A DNA stretch of 64,000 bases from CAZWSX01 sp964636985 (GTDB lineage: Bacteria; Planctomycetota; Planctomycetia; Pirellulales; Pirellulaceae), in assembly GCA_964636985.1 (NCBI GenBank), contig CAZWSX010000006.1, positions 124,001 to 188,000 of the forward strand. Direction: 5' to 3'. Below, in pieces: positions 43,379 through 52,330 of this stretch. Each line of letters starts with the position of its first letter. The stretch's first letter is position 1. Below the pieces are notes generated by a model. The model had not been told where the DNA came from. It saw only the letters and a program-made list of their open reading frames with translations, and ran no database searches. A program made the translations under genes and the position numbers.

Positions 43379-44821
43379 CTACGGTGGCGGGCCCTCGGTT
43401 AAGAGGACGCGCCGGGTCCAATCGTTGGTGAAACTTCCATCGGGATCGGCCTTCTTGGCGATCGCGCGAAACTCCGCAATCCGCGGGTACAAGCGGTCGA
43501 CGTGCTCGCTCGTCAGCGGGCAATTCTTTCCCCAATGGGGCCGGCCCCCAAAAGCATACTCGGCCATGCGGACCATGAGTTCGGACAGCTTGAAAAATCC
43601 TTGCCGCTTTTGGGGATGCTGGTACGTGATGAAGCTGACCGCGTACCACGCCTCGTCGCCACCGCTGGCCATCGAAATCATGGTCGCGTCGGGCAACACC
43701 TTGCGAACGCAGATTGGATAGTGGTGCACGTATTGGCCACGGAACGACTCGATATCTCGCCAATCACCGGTCGCCTCCAAAGACGACTGCACATCGGCAG
43801 GGCACCGGACTGCTTCGCCACCCGCGTGCTGCAAGAGCCACTGGAAGGCATTCATCGCGGCGCCAAGTTTCGACCGGGGAATAAAAATCTCCGTCTCCAA
43901 ATGGCGAAAGTAGTGGTGCCCCATCGTGAGCTGCTTCTCGGACCGGTCCACGATGCGCCAGTCTCTTGGCACGAACCAGCCTAAGACCGATCGGAAGAAA
44001 AACGAAGTCGCGGCTCGCGGGCACCATCTTCCCAGAGGGATCAAGATCAAGTGCATGGCGACGTCGAGGATGACGGCGCAGTAGATGCGGTAGAGCCACG
44101 CAATCGCACTACGAGGATTCTCCGATTCGCGGCGGTGCTGTGCGTAGTAGTCCCATCGCCACGGCAGTAAGTAGAACTGCTGGATCGGGTACTCCGCTTC
44201 GGCAGCCAACACGTCGTCCAGCTTGGCATGGCGGGCAAAATGCTCCTCGACCTGGTACTGCTGGCGGACCGGCATTTCGACGCCCGTCACAATCCCGAGG
44301 CAGCCGAGCGAGCACCGGGCCGCCTCCAGTTCGGGGCCCGAATCAATCCGCACGATCCGCGGCTCGCCTGTCTCGGGATCGAATTGGGCAACGCGAACGG
44401 CCGACAGGTAGTGCGACAGAGAATTCTTCCCGGAGCCATGCGTCCCTGTAGCCGTCGCCCCTGCGATCGCCTGCTGCGTGATCAAGCCGACCGACGGCGT
44501 CGTCCAGTTGCCGAGCCGCATCAATTCACTCAACAGGTGCTTAACTTGGCAACCTCCTTCGATTCTCGCTATTGCGCCGTTGGGAGTTTCGACGACGCGA
44601 ACGGCGTTCATCCTCCGCAAGTCGATCATCACGTCGTCGCAGATCACGCCTGCGCCCCATGAATGGAGCCGGCTTGCCGCTCGGAAGCGGCTCCCTTTGT
44701 GTTGGCGGAGGATTTCTAAGAGTTCCTCTTCGGAGGCGGGTTGATACAGCGCCCGCGGGCGAAAGACGTGGTTCCCGCCAAAGTTGGTGATGGTGCGGGC
44801 AAGATTTCGAAGCGTTGCCAT
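43379..44821 (-). CDS. FAD-linked D-arabinono-1,4-lactone oxidase-like protein
   Basis: A 480-residue oxidoreductase of the vanillyl-alcohol oxidase superfamily. The FAD domain has RFRAASRLHSWGAGVI and GATATGTHGSGKNSL; the C-terminal ALO-type domain starts near residue 185 with FYLLPWRWD and includes HYFRHLETEIFIPRSKL. One hydrophobic stretch (about residues 250-290: YCAVILDVAMHLILIPLG) may contact the membrane. Characterised relatives oxidise aldono-lactones, alditols or L-gulonolactone. It leads a two-gene unit with the HDAC-family gene. Confidence 0.82.
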   Translation of the reverse strand: MATLRNLARTITNFGGNHVFRPRALYQPASEEELLEILRQHKGSRFRAASRLHSWGAGVICDDVMIDLRRMNAVRVVETPNGAIARIEGGCQVKHLLSELMRLGNWTTPSVGLITQQAIAGATATGTHGSGKNSLSHYLSAVRVAQFDPETGEPRIVRIDSGPELEAARCSLGCLGIVTGVEMPVRQQYQVEEHFARHAKLDDVLAAEAEYPIQQFYLLPWRWDYYAQHRRESENPRSAIAWLYRIYCAVILDVAMHLILIPLGRWCPRAATSFFFRSVLGWFVPRDWRIVDRSEKQLTMGHHYFRHLETEIFIPRSKLGAAMNAFQWLLQHAGGEAVRCPADVQSSLEATGDWRDIESFRGQYVHHYPICVRKVLPDATMISMASGGDEAWYAVSFITYQHPQKRQGFFKLSELMVRMAEYAFGGRPHWGKNCPLTSEHVDRLYPRIAEFRAIAKKADPDGSFTNDWTRRVLLTEGPPP

Positions 44822-45033
44822 TTTGGGATTGCCCCAAGATTTTTGAGCGTAGCGGTTGTCTCACCATACAGCGTCAAAACAAGGGAAGTATATCGGCCAG
44901 TCACGGCGCTAGCGGCCGAGTTCGCTGGCGTTTCGCACTTTGGACCTCATTTTTTGCTTTACCGTGCCAGTTCGCCGTGCGACGATGGGCGGACCTCTGC
45001 CATGGATTCACGCTCAATCAAGAAAACTGCGCC

Positions 45034-46341
45034 ATGCGAGATTCGTCGTCGGTTGCTTCCTTATCGCCTCTTGGCCGTTGGTTCATCGTCCTGCTGCTGG
45101 TGTTCTTCGCAGCCATTGCTCAGTACAACCGGCTTTGCATCTCGGTCGCGGGAAGCGAAGTTTTCATTCCCAAGGTTGGAATCTCAGAAACCGATATGGG
45201 GATGGTGTACAGCGCCTTTCTCATCGTCTACACGATTTGCATGATGCCCGGCGGATGGCTGATAGACCGCTTGGGAGCGGGAGTCGCCCTGTTGCTTCTC
45301 GGGCTATCGATGGGGACGTTCGTCATCCTGACAGGTTGCTTGGGATGGTTCACCTCGGATTCGAGCCAGGTCTGGATGGGGTTAATGGTGATACGAGGGC
45401 TTGCCGGTGCTTGCAGCGCCCCGTTGCATCCGGCGGCCGCGCATGTCGTGGCGGAGCTGATGCCTCGAACCGGACGTGCGACGGCCAATGGGATGGTTAC
45501 GGCTGGAGCGGTGATTGGCATTGCGTGCTCGTTTCCCCTGTTCGGCTGGCTGATGGACGTGATCACCTGGCAGTGGGCGTTCGTCGTGAGCGGCGTGGCG
45601 TTGTTTGCCTACGGACTATTTTGGCGAAGTGCGGCCACTCCGGTGTTCTCCGCCGCACACGCGGTCGTCAAGCCGATTCAAAATGATCCGTCCATTCCGT
45701 CCGCGACCAAGGGGCGGGCCGTGCTGAAGCTTCTGACAGAACCCAGCCTTTGGCTTACCACGCTTAGCTACGCCGCCTACGGATACTTCCAGTACCTCTT
45801 CTTCTATTGGATGAGTTTCTACTTCAAAGACGTGCTGGAAGTTTCCAAGGAGCAATCCCGGTACTGCAGCATGTACATCACGCTGGCCATGGGCGTGGGA
45901 ATGATTGTGGGAGGATTTGTGGCCGACGTTGCCAGCCGGATATTCGGTACTCTGCACGGTCGCCGTGGAGTTGTGATCGCGGCCATGTGCCTGGCTGGAG
46001 CCTTCGGGATGGCGGGCGTCATGCAATCAGACTACCGCATGGTCACGCTCTTCCTGGCGCTGGCCATGGGCGTTCTCGGCATGTGCGAAGGAGTCTTTTG
46101 GACCACGGCGACCGACATCGGGGGTAAATTGGCTGGCTTGTCGGGCGCATTTCTCAACACGGGCGGGAACATTGGGGGATTCATCTCGCCGGTGATCACG
46201 CCGATCGTGGCGGAAACATTTGGCTGGACCGGCGCCATCGGTGTCGCTTGTGCCATTAGTGCTCTTGGCGGCGTTATTTGGCTTGCGATCCAACCGCCTG
46301 AGCAGCCTTTGGAAGAACTAACCTCGAAGCCACCCAACTGA
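45034..46341 (+). CDS. MFS transporter, anion:cation symporter type
   Basis: A 435-residue transporter with 12 predicted helices. The first helix is FIVLLLVFFAAIAQYNRLCI. The loop MPGGWLIDRLGAGVALLL carries the MFS signature G-x-x-x-D-R-x-G. A later GGFVADVASRIFG repeats the signature in the C-half. The pattern resembles the ACS family (hexuronate, phthalate and other organic anions). The ATG at 45034 excludes an upstream extension lacking membrane character. The M24-family gene starts 20 bases after its stop, so the two are probably one operon and the M24 protein may act on the imported substrate. Confidence 0.88.
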   Translation: MRDSSSVASLSPLGRWFIVLLLVFFAAIAQYNRLCISVAGSEVFIPKVGISETDMGMVYSAFLIVYTICMMPGGWLIDRLGAGVALLLLGLSMGTFVILTGCLGWFTSDSSQVWMGLMVIRGLAGACSAPLHPAAAHVVAELMPRTGRATANGMVTAGAVIGIACSFPLFGWLMDVITWQWAFVVSGVALFAYGLFWRSAATPVFSAAHAVVKPIQNDPSIPSATKGRAVLKLLTEPSLWLTTLSYAAYGYFQYLFFYWMSFYFKDVLEVSKEQSRYCSMYITLAMGVGMIVGGFVADVASRIFGTLHGRRGVVIAAMCLAGAFGMAGVMQSDYRMVTLFLALAMGVLGMCEGVFWTTATDIGGKLAGLSGAFLNTGGNIGGFISPVITPIVAETFGWTGAIGVACAISALGGVIWLAIQPPEQPLEELTSKPPN

Positions 46342-46361
46342 GAACGTCGCCGCACTAGATC

Positions 46362-47513
46362 ATGTCGAAAAACGATTTCACGACGGCCGAATTCGAATCG
46401 CGCCGCGCTGCCGCGCGCGAGGCCCTTGTCGCTGCCGGTCTCGACTGGATGATTCTGTTCCATCCGGTGTCGATCCGCTGGTTGACCGGCAGCGACGCCA
46501 AAAGCTACCAGGAGTTTCAGTGTCTCTTTCTCTCAGCGAAGCCTGGGCCGATTTGTGTACTGGCTCGCTCGGGTGAAGAAGCAGAATTTCGCACCGACGC
46601 GTGGGTCGATGTCGTGTTCCCCTACGGTGGCGGCGAGCCCGACGATCCGCTCGCTTTTTTCGAGCGCGCCGCGCGGTCGTTAGGCGTGCCGGGAACAAAA
46701 GTGGGGATCGAGGTCCCCGCGTTCTACCTCCATCCGCACCACTACGTTCAACTTAAGAAGCTGTTAGGCGATTCGTGCCTCGAAGCGACGAATCTGATTC
46801 TCGACTTGACGCTTGTGAAGTCGGAACCAGAGCTGCGCTACATTCGCGAGGCGGTGCGCGTCGGTGATCTGGCGATGGCCCGCTTTGCCGGGGCTCTGGC
46901 TGTGGGCAAAAACGAACTGGAACTTGCGGGCGAGGTCTACCACGAACTGCTGACTAACGGCAGCGGCTTAGCGGCCAGCCCGATCAACCTGGTCTCAGGT
47001 GAACGTTCGTGCTACAGCCACGGCGCGCCAACGCATCGGAAGCTCGTGGCCGGCGATTATGGCAACATCGAGTATGGCTCGACTTACAAACGATACACCT
47101 CGACGATCGGCCGCCAATTCTGCATGGGCCGTCCTACGGCGCGGATGCGCGAGATCTTCGATGTCGTGTGCCGTGCGTCGGACGCGATGATGAAGGAAAT
47201 CCGCGACGGCGTACCCGCAGTGGTTCCTCACGAGGCCGCGAAGCGAGTGATAGTCGAGGCCGGCTTCGAACGCGGACGAGTCCACCTCTCGGGCTACGGC
47301 TTGTCGCCGGGGTCACCGCCATCGTGGGCAGAGCCGATTCACTTGTTTGGCGGCAACAAGCACGTGCTCAAGGAAGGGATGGTCGTGACCATCGAGCCGC
47401 CGATCTTCCTGGGCGAAGAGAAGATCGGTGCACGCGTTATCGACAACGTGCTAGTCACCAAGGAAGGGTGCGAGATTCTATCTCGCTTCCCCCGCGACAT
47501 CATCGTCGCGTAA
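46362..47513 (+). CDS. M24 (pita-bread) family protein lacking most metal ligands
   Basis: A 383-residue protein. A creatinase-type N-terminal domain (residues 1-145) is followed by the pita-bread domain. The five metal ligands of Xaa-Pro aminopeptidases (D, D, H, E, E) align with Glu237 (NIEYGSTY), Thr248 (YTSTIGR), Tyr312 (LSGYGLSPG), Glu345 (TIEPPIFL) and Ile360 (ARVIDNVLV); only Glu345 is kept. Creatinase likewise uses this fold without metal, and ectoine hydrolase is a related family. It is therefore probably an amidohydrolase of a small imported compound rather than a peptidase. SHGAPTHR at 219-226 may hold the catalytic His. Confidence 0.8.
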   Translation: MSKNDFTTAEFESRRAAAREALVAAGLDWMILFHPVSIRWLTGSDAKSYQEFQCLFLSAKPGPICVLARSGEEAEFRTDAWVDVVFPYGGGEPDDPLAFFERAARSLGVPGTKVGIEVPAFYLHPHHYVQLKKLLGDSCLEATNLILDLTLVKSEPELRYIREAVRVGDLAMARFAGALAVGKNELELAGEVYHELLTNGSGLAASPINLVSGERSCYSHGAPTHRKLVAGDYGNIEYGSTYKRYTSTIGRQFCMGRPTARMREIFDVVCRASDAMMKEIRDGVPAVVPHEAAKRVIVEAGFERGRVHLSGYGLSPGSPPSWAEPIHLFGGNKHVLKEGMVVTIEPPIFLGEEKIGARVIDNVLVTKEGCEILSRFPRDIIVA

Positions 47514-47516
47514 GAC

Positions 47517-49877
47517 TTACACCGTTTGGTGCTCGGGATACTTCACGCGGCCGTGGTAGACGGCCGTCAGCGATTTGACGAGGCTTTCCTCGATGGTCGA
47601 CAGCTCTTGCAGCGTGAGGCCGCATTCGTCGAACTGGCCGTCGAGCAACCGCTTCATGGCCAGATCGTGAACCAGACTTTCGATCCGCGATGGCGTCGGG
47701 TCGACTAAGGCACGGCTGGCGCTTTCGACGCAGTCGGCCAGCATCAGGACGGCCGTCTCTTTGCTTTGCGGCTTGGGACCCGGGTAACGGAAATTGCTTT
47801 CGTCGACTTCCCCTTGGGCCGGGTCGCTTTCGCTGCTCTTGGCAGCTTTGCGATAGAAGTACTCGACGAGCGTCGTGCCGTGGTGCTGAGCGACAAAGTC
47901 GACAATCGTTTCAGGCAAGCCGTATTGCCGCGCCAGGTCGATGCCGTCTTTCACGTGGGCGATGATCACCAGCGTGCTCATCGCTGGCTGCAAGCCTTCG
48001 TGCCGGTTGCCTAAGCCCCCTTGGTTTTCGACGAAGTACATCGGCTTCATCATCTTGCCGATGTCGTGGAAGTAGGCGCCAACGCGAACGAGTAGCCCAT
48101 TGGCGCCGATCGCCTCGGCCGCAGCTTCGCCGATCGATGCGACGTTGATCGAGTGGTTGTAGGTTCCCGGGGCACGGCGGACCAACTCTTGCAGCAAAGG
48201 ATGGGCGGCGTCGCCGAGTTCGAGCAGGCTGATATCCGTTTGAACGTCGAACAGCCACTCGATAAGCGGCAACAGTGCCGTCATCAATAAGCCAGCGACC
48301 AAACCACAGAAGCCGTACCACGCCGCTCCCACAGCCAATCGATAGAGCCAAAGCGTACTGCCCAGCACAATGCCGTCCGCGCCCAGGTTCGGGTCTTCCA
48401 GTTGCGAAGCGCCGAACGTCTGCCCCGACAGCGTGCTTACGCCCATGGTGGTGAGCAAAACAATGCCGCCAGTAACCGCCCCGGCGTAGATCAATCGGGT
48501 GCGGCTACGAATCCGCCCCACGAACAAGATCGACGAGGCGACCCCAGCGACCAGAATGACGAACTCGGGCAGGCCTTGTTCCAGCGAAAAGGCCGCGATC
48601 AGCGAAATAGCCGACGACAGAAGCAAGGCCAACTCCTGGTCGTACGCGATAGCGATCGTCATTCCGAAAAGGAGGAGCGGAACGATCTCGACGCGCGCTC
48701 GATCCCAGTGGGCGATCCACGCTACGGCTACCGTTGTGATCACCGCTGCGGTGAGCACAATCGAAAACGATCGCAAGTTCGTCAGCAACTCGGGACGACG
48801 CCAGTAGATGTGGATGCCGCACAGCGTCAGCATGGCGACATACATTCCGAGGTTCGCCAACGTGTGCGCGATCTTGTCGCCGAGCGTCATCTTCGCCACG
48901 TAGGCGCGGTATTCGTCGATCAGGATTTTGCGATCAGCCTCGCCGATGGGTTTGTTCTGCGGAACCAATACCGACCCAGGCGAATAGTGGGTCATCACCG
49001 TCTTGCCCGCGCTGATGATCTTCCGGATCTCCTCGACCGATGTGTCGCGATCAGGCGTCAGCGTTTCGGGCAAGCGGGCCCGCAGCCAACTTCCAATCAA
49101 CATTGATGCGGCCGTGACATCCTTCGTTGGCGTTTGGCTCGAACCCAAGGCATCGTGGAGTCTGCTTTCCACCTTGGGCAATACATTCTCGACGCGAACC
49201 TCTTCCACGGAGACGAGCGTGGCCGACTCGGGCTTGGCACCAACCGGGAAGACTCGCAGCGATACGTGGCTGCCTTCGTCGGCAGAGTGCTTGATGTCTT
49301 TGATGAGCCCTTTGGATCGCCAGTCGTCCATCACCTTGTCGAGGGACTGGTCGAACTTGGTCAAGTCGGGGTCGTCCTGGAAGGTCTCGCGGAGGCGTTC
49401 GAATTCGACGCGCTGGTCTGAACCGGTATCGGCCGACTGGGCGTCGGGATAGAACTCGCGCCAAGTCGTCTTGTCGACGGCGTCGTACGATTCGGCTCGC
49501 AGGATCTTGAACAGCGATTCCTTAAGTTGCTTGCGCAGCAGCACCAACGGCTCGGGATCATTGCGGTAATACCACGAGGCGCCTTTGCGGGCCTGAATTT
49601 GCCGGGCCGATTCACCTGCCTGGTCGAGCTGTTCGAAGTCGACGCGCGATGTGAGCGGACGCGGCGGGATGTAGCCTGTCCGGAACGTGAACGGCGGCGC
49701 CCATCCGGCCGTTGCTGCCCACACGATCAGGCTGGCAAGCAGACACATGCCAACGCGGATCAAGACCTCGCGGCGACGCAAGATTTGAATGGTCCGCTCG
49801 ACGCGGCCTGGCGGCAAGTTGAAATTGCCCGTCCGCGTCGTTCTTAATTGAAACCGTTTTATCGATCCGCTCGACAT
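47517..49877 (-). CDS. 7TM-HD phosphodiesterase (PgpH-like)
   Basis: A 786-residue membrane protein. One N-terminal helix (MCLLASLIVWAATAGWAPPF, about residues 42-61) is followed by a large extracytoplasmic 7TMR-HDED domain, seven clustered helices (about 335-540) and a cytosolic HD domain. The HD motif is VGAYFHDIGKMMKP (about residue 600), preceded by APGTYNHSINVA and followed by RHEGLQPAMS and VAQHHGT. PgpH of this architecture degrades cyclic di-AMP. It follows phoH, its classical neighbour, on the same strand with a 65-base gap holding a perfect hairpin. Confidence 0.9.
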   Translation of the reverse strand: MSSGSIKRFQLRTTRTGNFNLPPGRVERTIQILRRREVLIRVGMCLLASLIVWAATAGWAPPFTFRTGYIPPRPLTSRVDFEQLDQAGESARQIQARKGASWYYRNDPEPLVLLRKQLKESLFKILRAESYDAVDKTTWREFYPDAQSADTGSDQRVEFERLRETFQDDPDLTKFDQSLDKVMDDWRSKGLIKDIKHSADEGSHVSLRVFPVGAKPESATLVSVEEVRVENVLPKVESRLHDALGSSQTPTKDVTAASMLIGSWLRARLPETLTPDRDTSVEEIRKIISAGKTVMTHYSPGSVLVPQNKPIGEADRKILIDEYRAYVAKMTLGDKIAHTLANLGMYVAMLTLCGIHIYWRRPELLTNLRSFSIVLTAAVITTVAVAWIAHWDRARVEIVPLLLFGMTIAIAYDQELALLLSSAISLIAAFSLEQGLPEFVILVAGVASSILFVGRIRSRTRLIYAGAVTGGIVLLTTMGVSTLSGQTFGASQLEDPNLGADGIVLGSTLWLYRLAVGAAWYGFCGLVAGLLMTALLPLIEWLFDVQTDISLLELGDAAHPLLQELVRRAPGTYNHSINVASIGEAAAEAIGANGLLVRVGAYFHDIGKMMKPMYFVENQGGLGNRHEGLQPAMSTLVIIAHVKDGIDLARQYGLPETIVDFVAQHHGTTLVEYFYRKAAKSSESDPAQGEVDESNFRYPGPKPQSKETAVLMLADCVESASRALVDPTPSRIESLVHDLAMKRLLDGQFDECGLTLQELSTIEESLVKSLTAVYHGRVKYPEHQTV

Positions 49878-49914
49878 GGTTGTGCGGTCGCCATAAGCAG
49901 GCGCATAGCACCTG

Positions 49915-49939
49915 TGTCCGCGTGAAACTCACGCGGACA
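49915..49939. promoter_or_regulatory. Perfect 11-bp hairpin between phoH and the 7TM-HD gene
   Basis: TGTCCGCGTGA, a three-base loop AAC and TCACGCGGACA lie in the 65-base gap between the phoH stop and the next start. There is no T-run. It may attenuate or process the transcript and set the ratio of the two products. Confidence 0.6.
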
Positions 49940-49942
49940 GGC

Positions 49943-50905
49943 TTATCGCGATCGTCCTCCATACTCGTCCGACTCGGTTTCGTCATACGCGCGGACGATT
50001 TCGGCGACGAGTCGATGTCGCACAATGTCCGATTTGGTCAATTCGACGGTGCCAATCCCAGTGATCCCTTGCAAACGCGACAGGGCATCCACCAAACCGC
50101 ACTGAACGTTTCGCGGCAAGTCGATTTGCGTGATGTCGCCCGAGACGACGATCTTCGACAGATTCCCCATCCGCGTCAAAAACATCTTCATTTGCGCAGG
50201 CGTGCAGTTCTGCGCTTCGTCCAAAATGATAAACGCCTCGTTGAGGGTCCGTCCACGCATGTACGCGAGCGGGATCACCTCGATGACGTCTTGTTCCATG
50301 AACCGCTTGATTTGCTCGTGATCGATCATCTCGTGCAATGCGTCGAGCAGCGGCCGCAAGTACGGATTGATTTTGGCCTGTAGGTCGCCCGGCAGATAGC
50401 CCAGGCTCTCGCCAGCTTCGACAGCAGGGCGGCACAGTACGATCTTGCGAATCTTCCGCTGCTTGAGGGCCTCGACCGCCAGCGCCACGGCCAAATAGGT
50501 TTTACCGCTGCCGGCGGGGCCGATGCCGAACGTTAAATCGTTGGCGCGGATGGTATCGACGTAGCGAATTTGCCCGTTCGTGCGCGGAACGATTTTCTTC
50601 GACAGATGGGCGATATCGATGGCCGATTTTTGACCATCGTCCAATCGGCCCATGGCGATATCGAGCGTCCGCGTGACGTCGTGCGGTTCCAGCGAACCAG
50701 CCCGCTCGAGTTGGTGCTTGAGCTGTTCTAATACCTGCGTCGCCCGGGCGACAGAACCTTCCTCCCCCGAGATGCGAATTTCGCCATCCCGATGGGCGAC
50801 TGCCACGCCCAACGCTTCACGGATCGCGCGTAAATGCTGATCGCGCGGACCGAAGAGCGACAGCACCATGTCACGTCCGACAGGTGCGATCGTCGCTTCG
50901 TACAT
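49943..50905 (-). CDS. phoH: PhoH-family ATPase
   Basis: A 320-residue cytosolic protein. A KH-like N-terminal region (residues 1-75) precedes the PhoH ATPase. Walker A is GPAGSGKTYLA at 129-139 and Walker B is AFIILDEAQN at about 224-233. RPAVEAGESLGYLPGDLQAK and VVSGDITQIDLP are further signatures. PhoH2-type homologues act as RNA helicases or in RNA processing. In many bacteria phoH, the 7TM-HD gene and ybeY form an operon; ybeY is not adjacent here. Confidence 0.95.
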   Translation of the reverse strand: MYEATIAPVGRDMVLSLFGPRDQHLRAIREALGVAVAHRDGEIRISGEEGSVARATQVLEQLKHQLERAGSLEPHDVTRTLDIAMGRLDDGQKSAIDIAHLSKKIVPRTNGQIRYVDTIRANDLTFGIGPAGSGKTYLAVALAVEALKQRKIRKIVLCRPAVEAGESLGYLPGDLQAKINPYLRPLLDALHEMIDHEQIKRFMEQDVIEVIPLAYMRGRTLNEAFIILDEAQNCTPAQMKMFLTRMGNLSKIVVSGDITQIDLPRNVQCGLVDALSRLQGITGIGTVELTKSDIVRHRLVAEIVRAYDETESDEYGGRSR

Positions 50906-51334
50906 GCATTTCCCAACAACGCTTTATCCAAATGTCGTGCTGCCGTAAGTGAGCAGTTGGACAGTCGGTTTTCGTCGCTAGACCTCTCCCTCGAAATATC
51001 AATCCGTTCCTAACTATACCCGATCCCTTGCGGCCATCTTTCCAACGGCCGTGGCGCAAGGTTGACGAATCTGCCAATCAGATCGGGTTAGCGCTGGCGT
51101 ATCGAACGCTCCGAATTCTCCTGCCGACAGCGCCGCACTGGGGCTAGACGTATTTTACCGTTTTGTGGTTCGCGTAGGCATGATTTTACCGTTCTTCCGC
51201 TACGAGGGGACTAACGTCGTCACCTCCGCAAAACCGGACAAATTCCATAAAATCGACAAACGGCGTCCGCCAGGTCCTGGTGGAGCGTGGTGTTCGTTGC
51301 TACCCAGCCCTACCTTTTACACCCATTTCTGGTC
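50906..51334. other. Divergent intergenic region, phoH / HAD gene
   Basis: About 430 bases. The only repeated element seen is ATTTTACCGTT at 51152-51162 and again at 51183-51193, a direct repeat 31 bases apart (about three helical turns). This could be an operator pair. No RNA gene was recognised. Confidence 0.4.
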
Positions 51335-52015
51335 GTGAATCCTTCGCCTATTGCTGCGGTCGTCTTCGATTTGGACGGCCTGATGTTCAACACCGAGTTG
51401 CTGTACGACATCGTGATGAAGGAGTTGTTGGCCCGGCGAAGGATCGAACGCTTCGACACCGAACTCAAACGCCTGATGATGGGCCAACCGGGGCCGGCTG
51501 CGTTTAAAGCGATGTTCGACTACCACCAACTCGCGCACGAAACGTATGAGTCGATCCAAGGGGAATCGGACGAGATCTTCAAAGGCGTGCTGGAAGAAAA
51601 GCTGGAGCCGATGCCGGGTTTGTTTAACTTGCTCGACGCACTGGAAACCGCAAAGCTCCCAAAGGCCATCGCGACCAGCAGTCGGCTTAAGTTCGTCGAG
51701 TACGTGCTAGGGCGGTTCGATTTGCAGAAGCGTTTTGGTTTCATTCTCACGGCCGAGAGTATCACTCACGGAAAGCCTCACCCTGAGATCTACAGCAAGG
51801 CGGCGGCGAGGCATGGCTTCGAGCCGGCACAAGTCCTGGCTCTGGAAGACAGCCACAATGGGTGCAAGGCGGCGGTGAACGCGGGACTGTTCGCCGTTGC
51901 CGTGCCGGGCGAGCACAGCCGCGATCACGATTTCACGGGGGCCCGATTTGTGGCCAACGGGCTGAGCGATCCACGCATTTACGAGGCTCTTGGCATCGCC
52001 GCCCCCACTTTGTAG
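51335..52015 (+). CDS. HAD hydrolase, beta-phosphoglucomutase/sugar-phosphatase type
   Basis: A 226-residue HAD enzyme if started at the GTG at 51335; the GTG at 51287 would add 16 residues. Motif I is VVFDLDGLMFNTE with both Asp residues, motif II is AIATSS, the Lys is in ITHGKPHPEIY and motif IV is LALEDSHNGCKAA. A helical cap lies at about residues 16-85. This subfamily holds phosphatases of sugar phosphates and phosphoglucomutases; the substrate is not told by the sequence. It stands alone, divergent from phoH. Confidence 0.85.
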   Translation: MNPSPIAAVVFDLDGLMFNTELLYDIVMKELLARRRIERFDTELKRLMMGQPGPAAFKAMFDYHQLAHETYESIQGESDEIFKGVLEEKLEPMPGLFNLLDALETAKLPKAIATSSRLKFVEYVLGRFDLQKRFGFILTAESITHGKPHPEIYSKAAARHGFEPAQVLALEDSHNGCKAAVNAGLFAVAVPGEHSRDHDFTGARFVANGLSDPRIYEALGIAAPTL

Positions 52016-52330
52016 CCACACTCGCCAAGAGTGCGGGAGGTGCGGCCTGGCCGTCGGTTGGAGTGGTCATTTTTGGTTGTGCGGGGCCAACTCTCCGCGT
52101 TCTGGCGAACACGGCTACGATTTGTGGCCGCTTTTAAGCTTCAAATCTCAAAGAATCGAGAAAAAATCGCGAGTTTTCGAGCCCCTTGGGTCACCGTCGA
52201 TTGAACTTGTTTTCCTAGCCGCTAAAGTTTGATTCTACTTATGGCATGGGAATTAGGGAGATTCGGCCGCTCGGTCCTTTCCGCGAACAAGAAGTTCGAA
52301 CTAAGAACTTTTCGTTAAACGACACTTCTC
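52016..52330. other. Intergenic region upstream of the large exported protein
   Basis: About 315 bases, becoming AT-rich after 52130 and presumably holding the promoter of the gene at 52331. No terminator hairpin, RNA or repeat was recognised. Confidence 0.4.
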
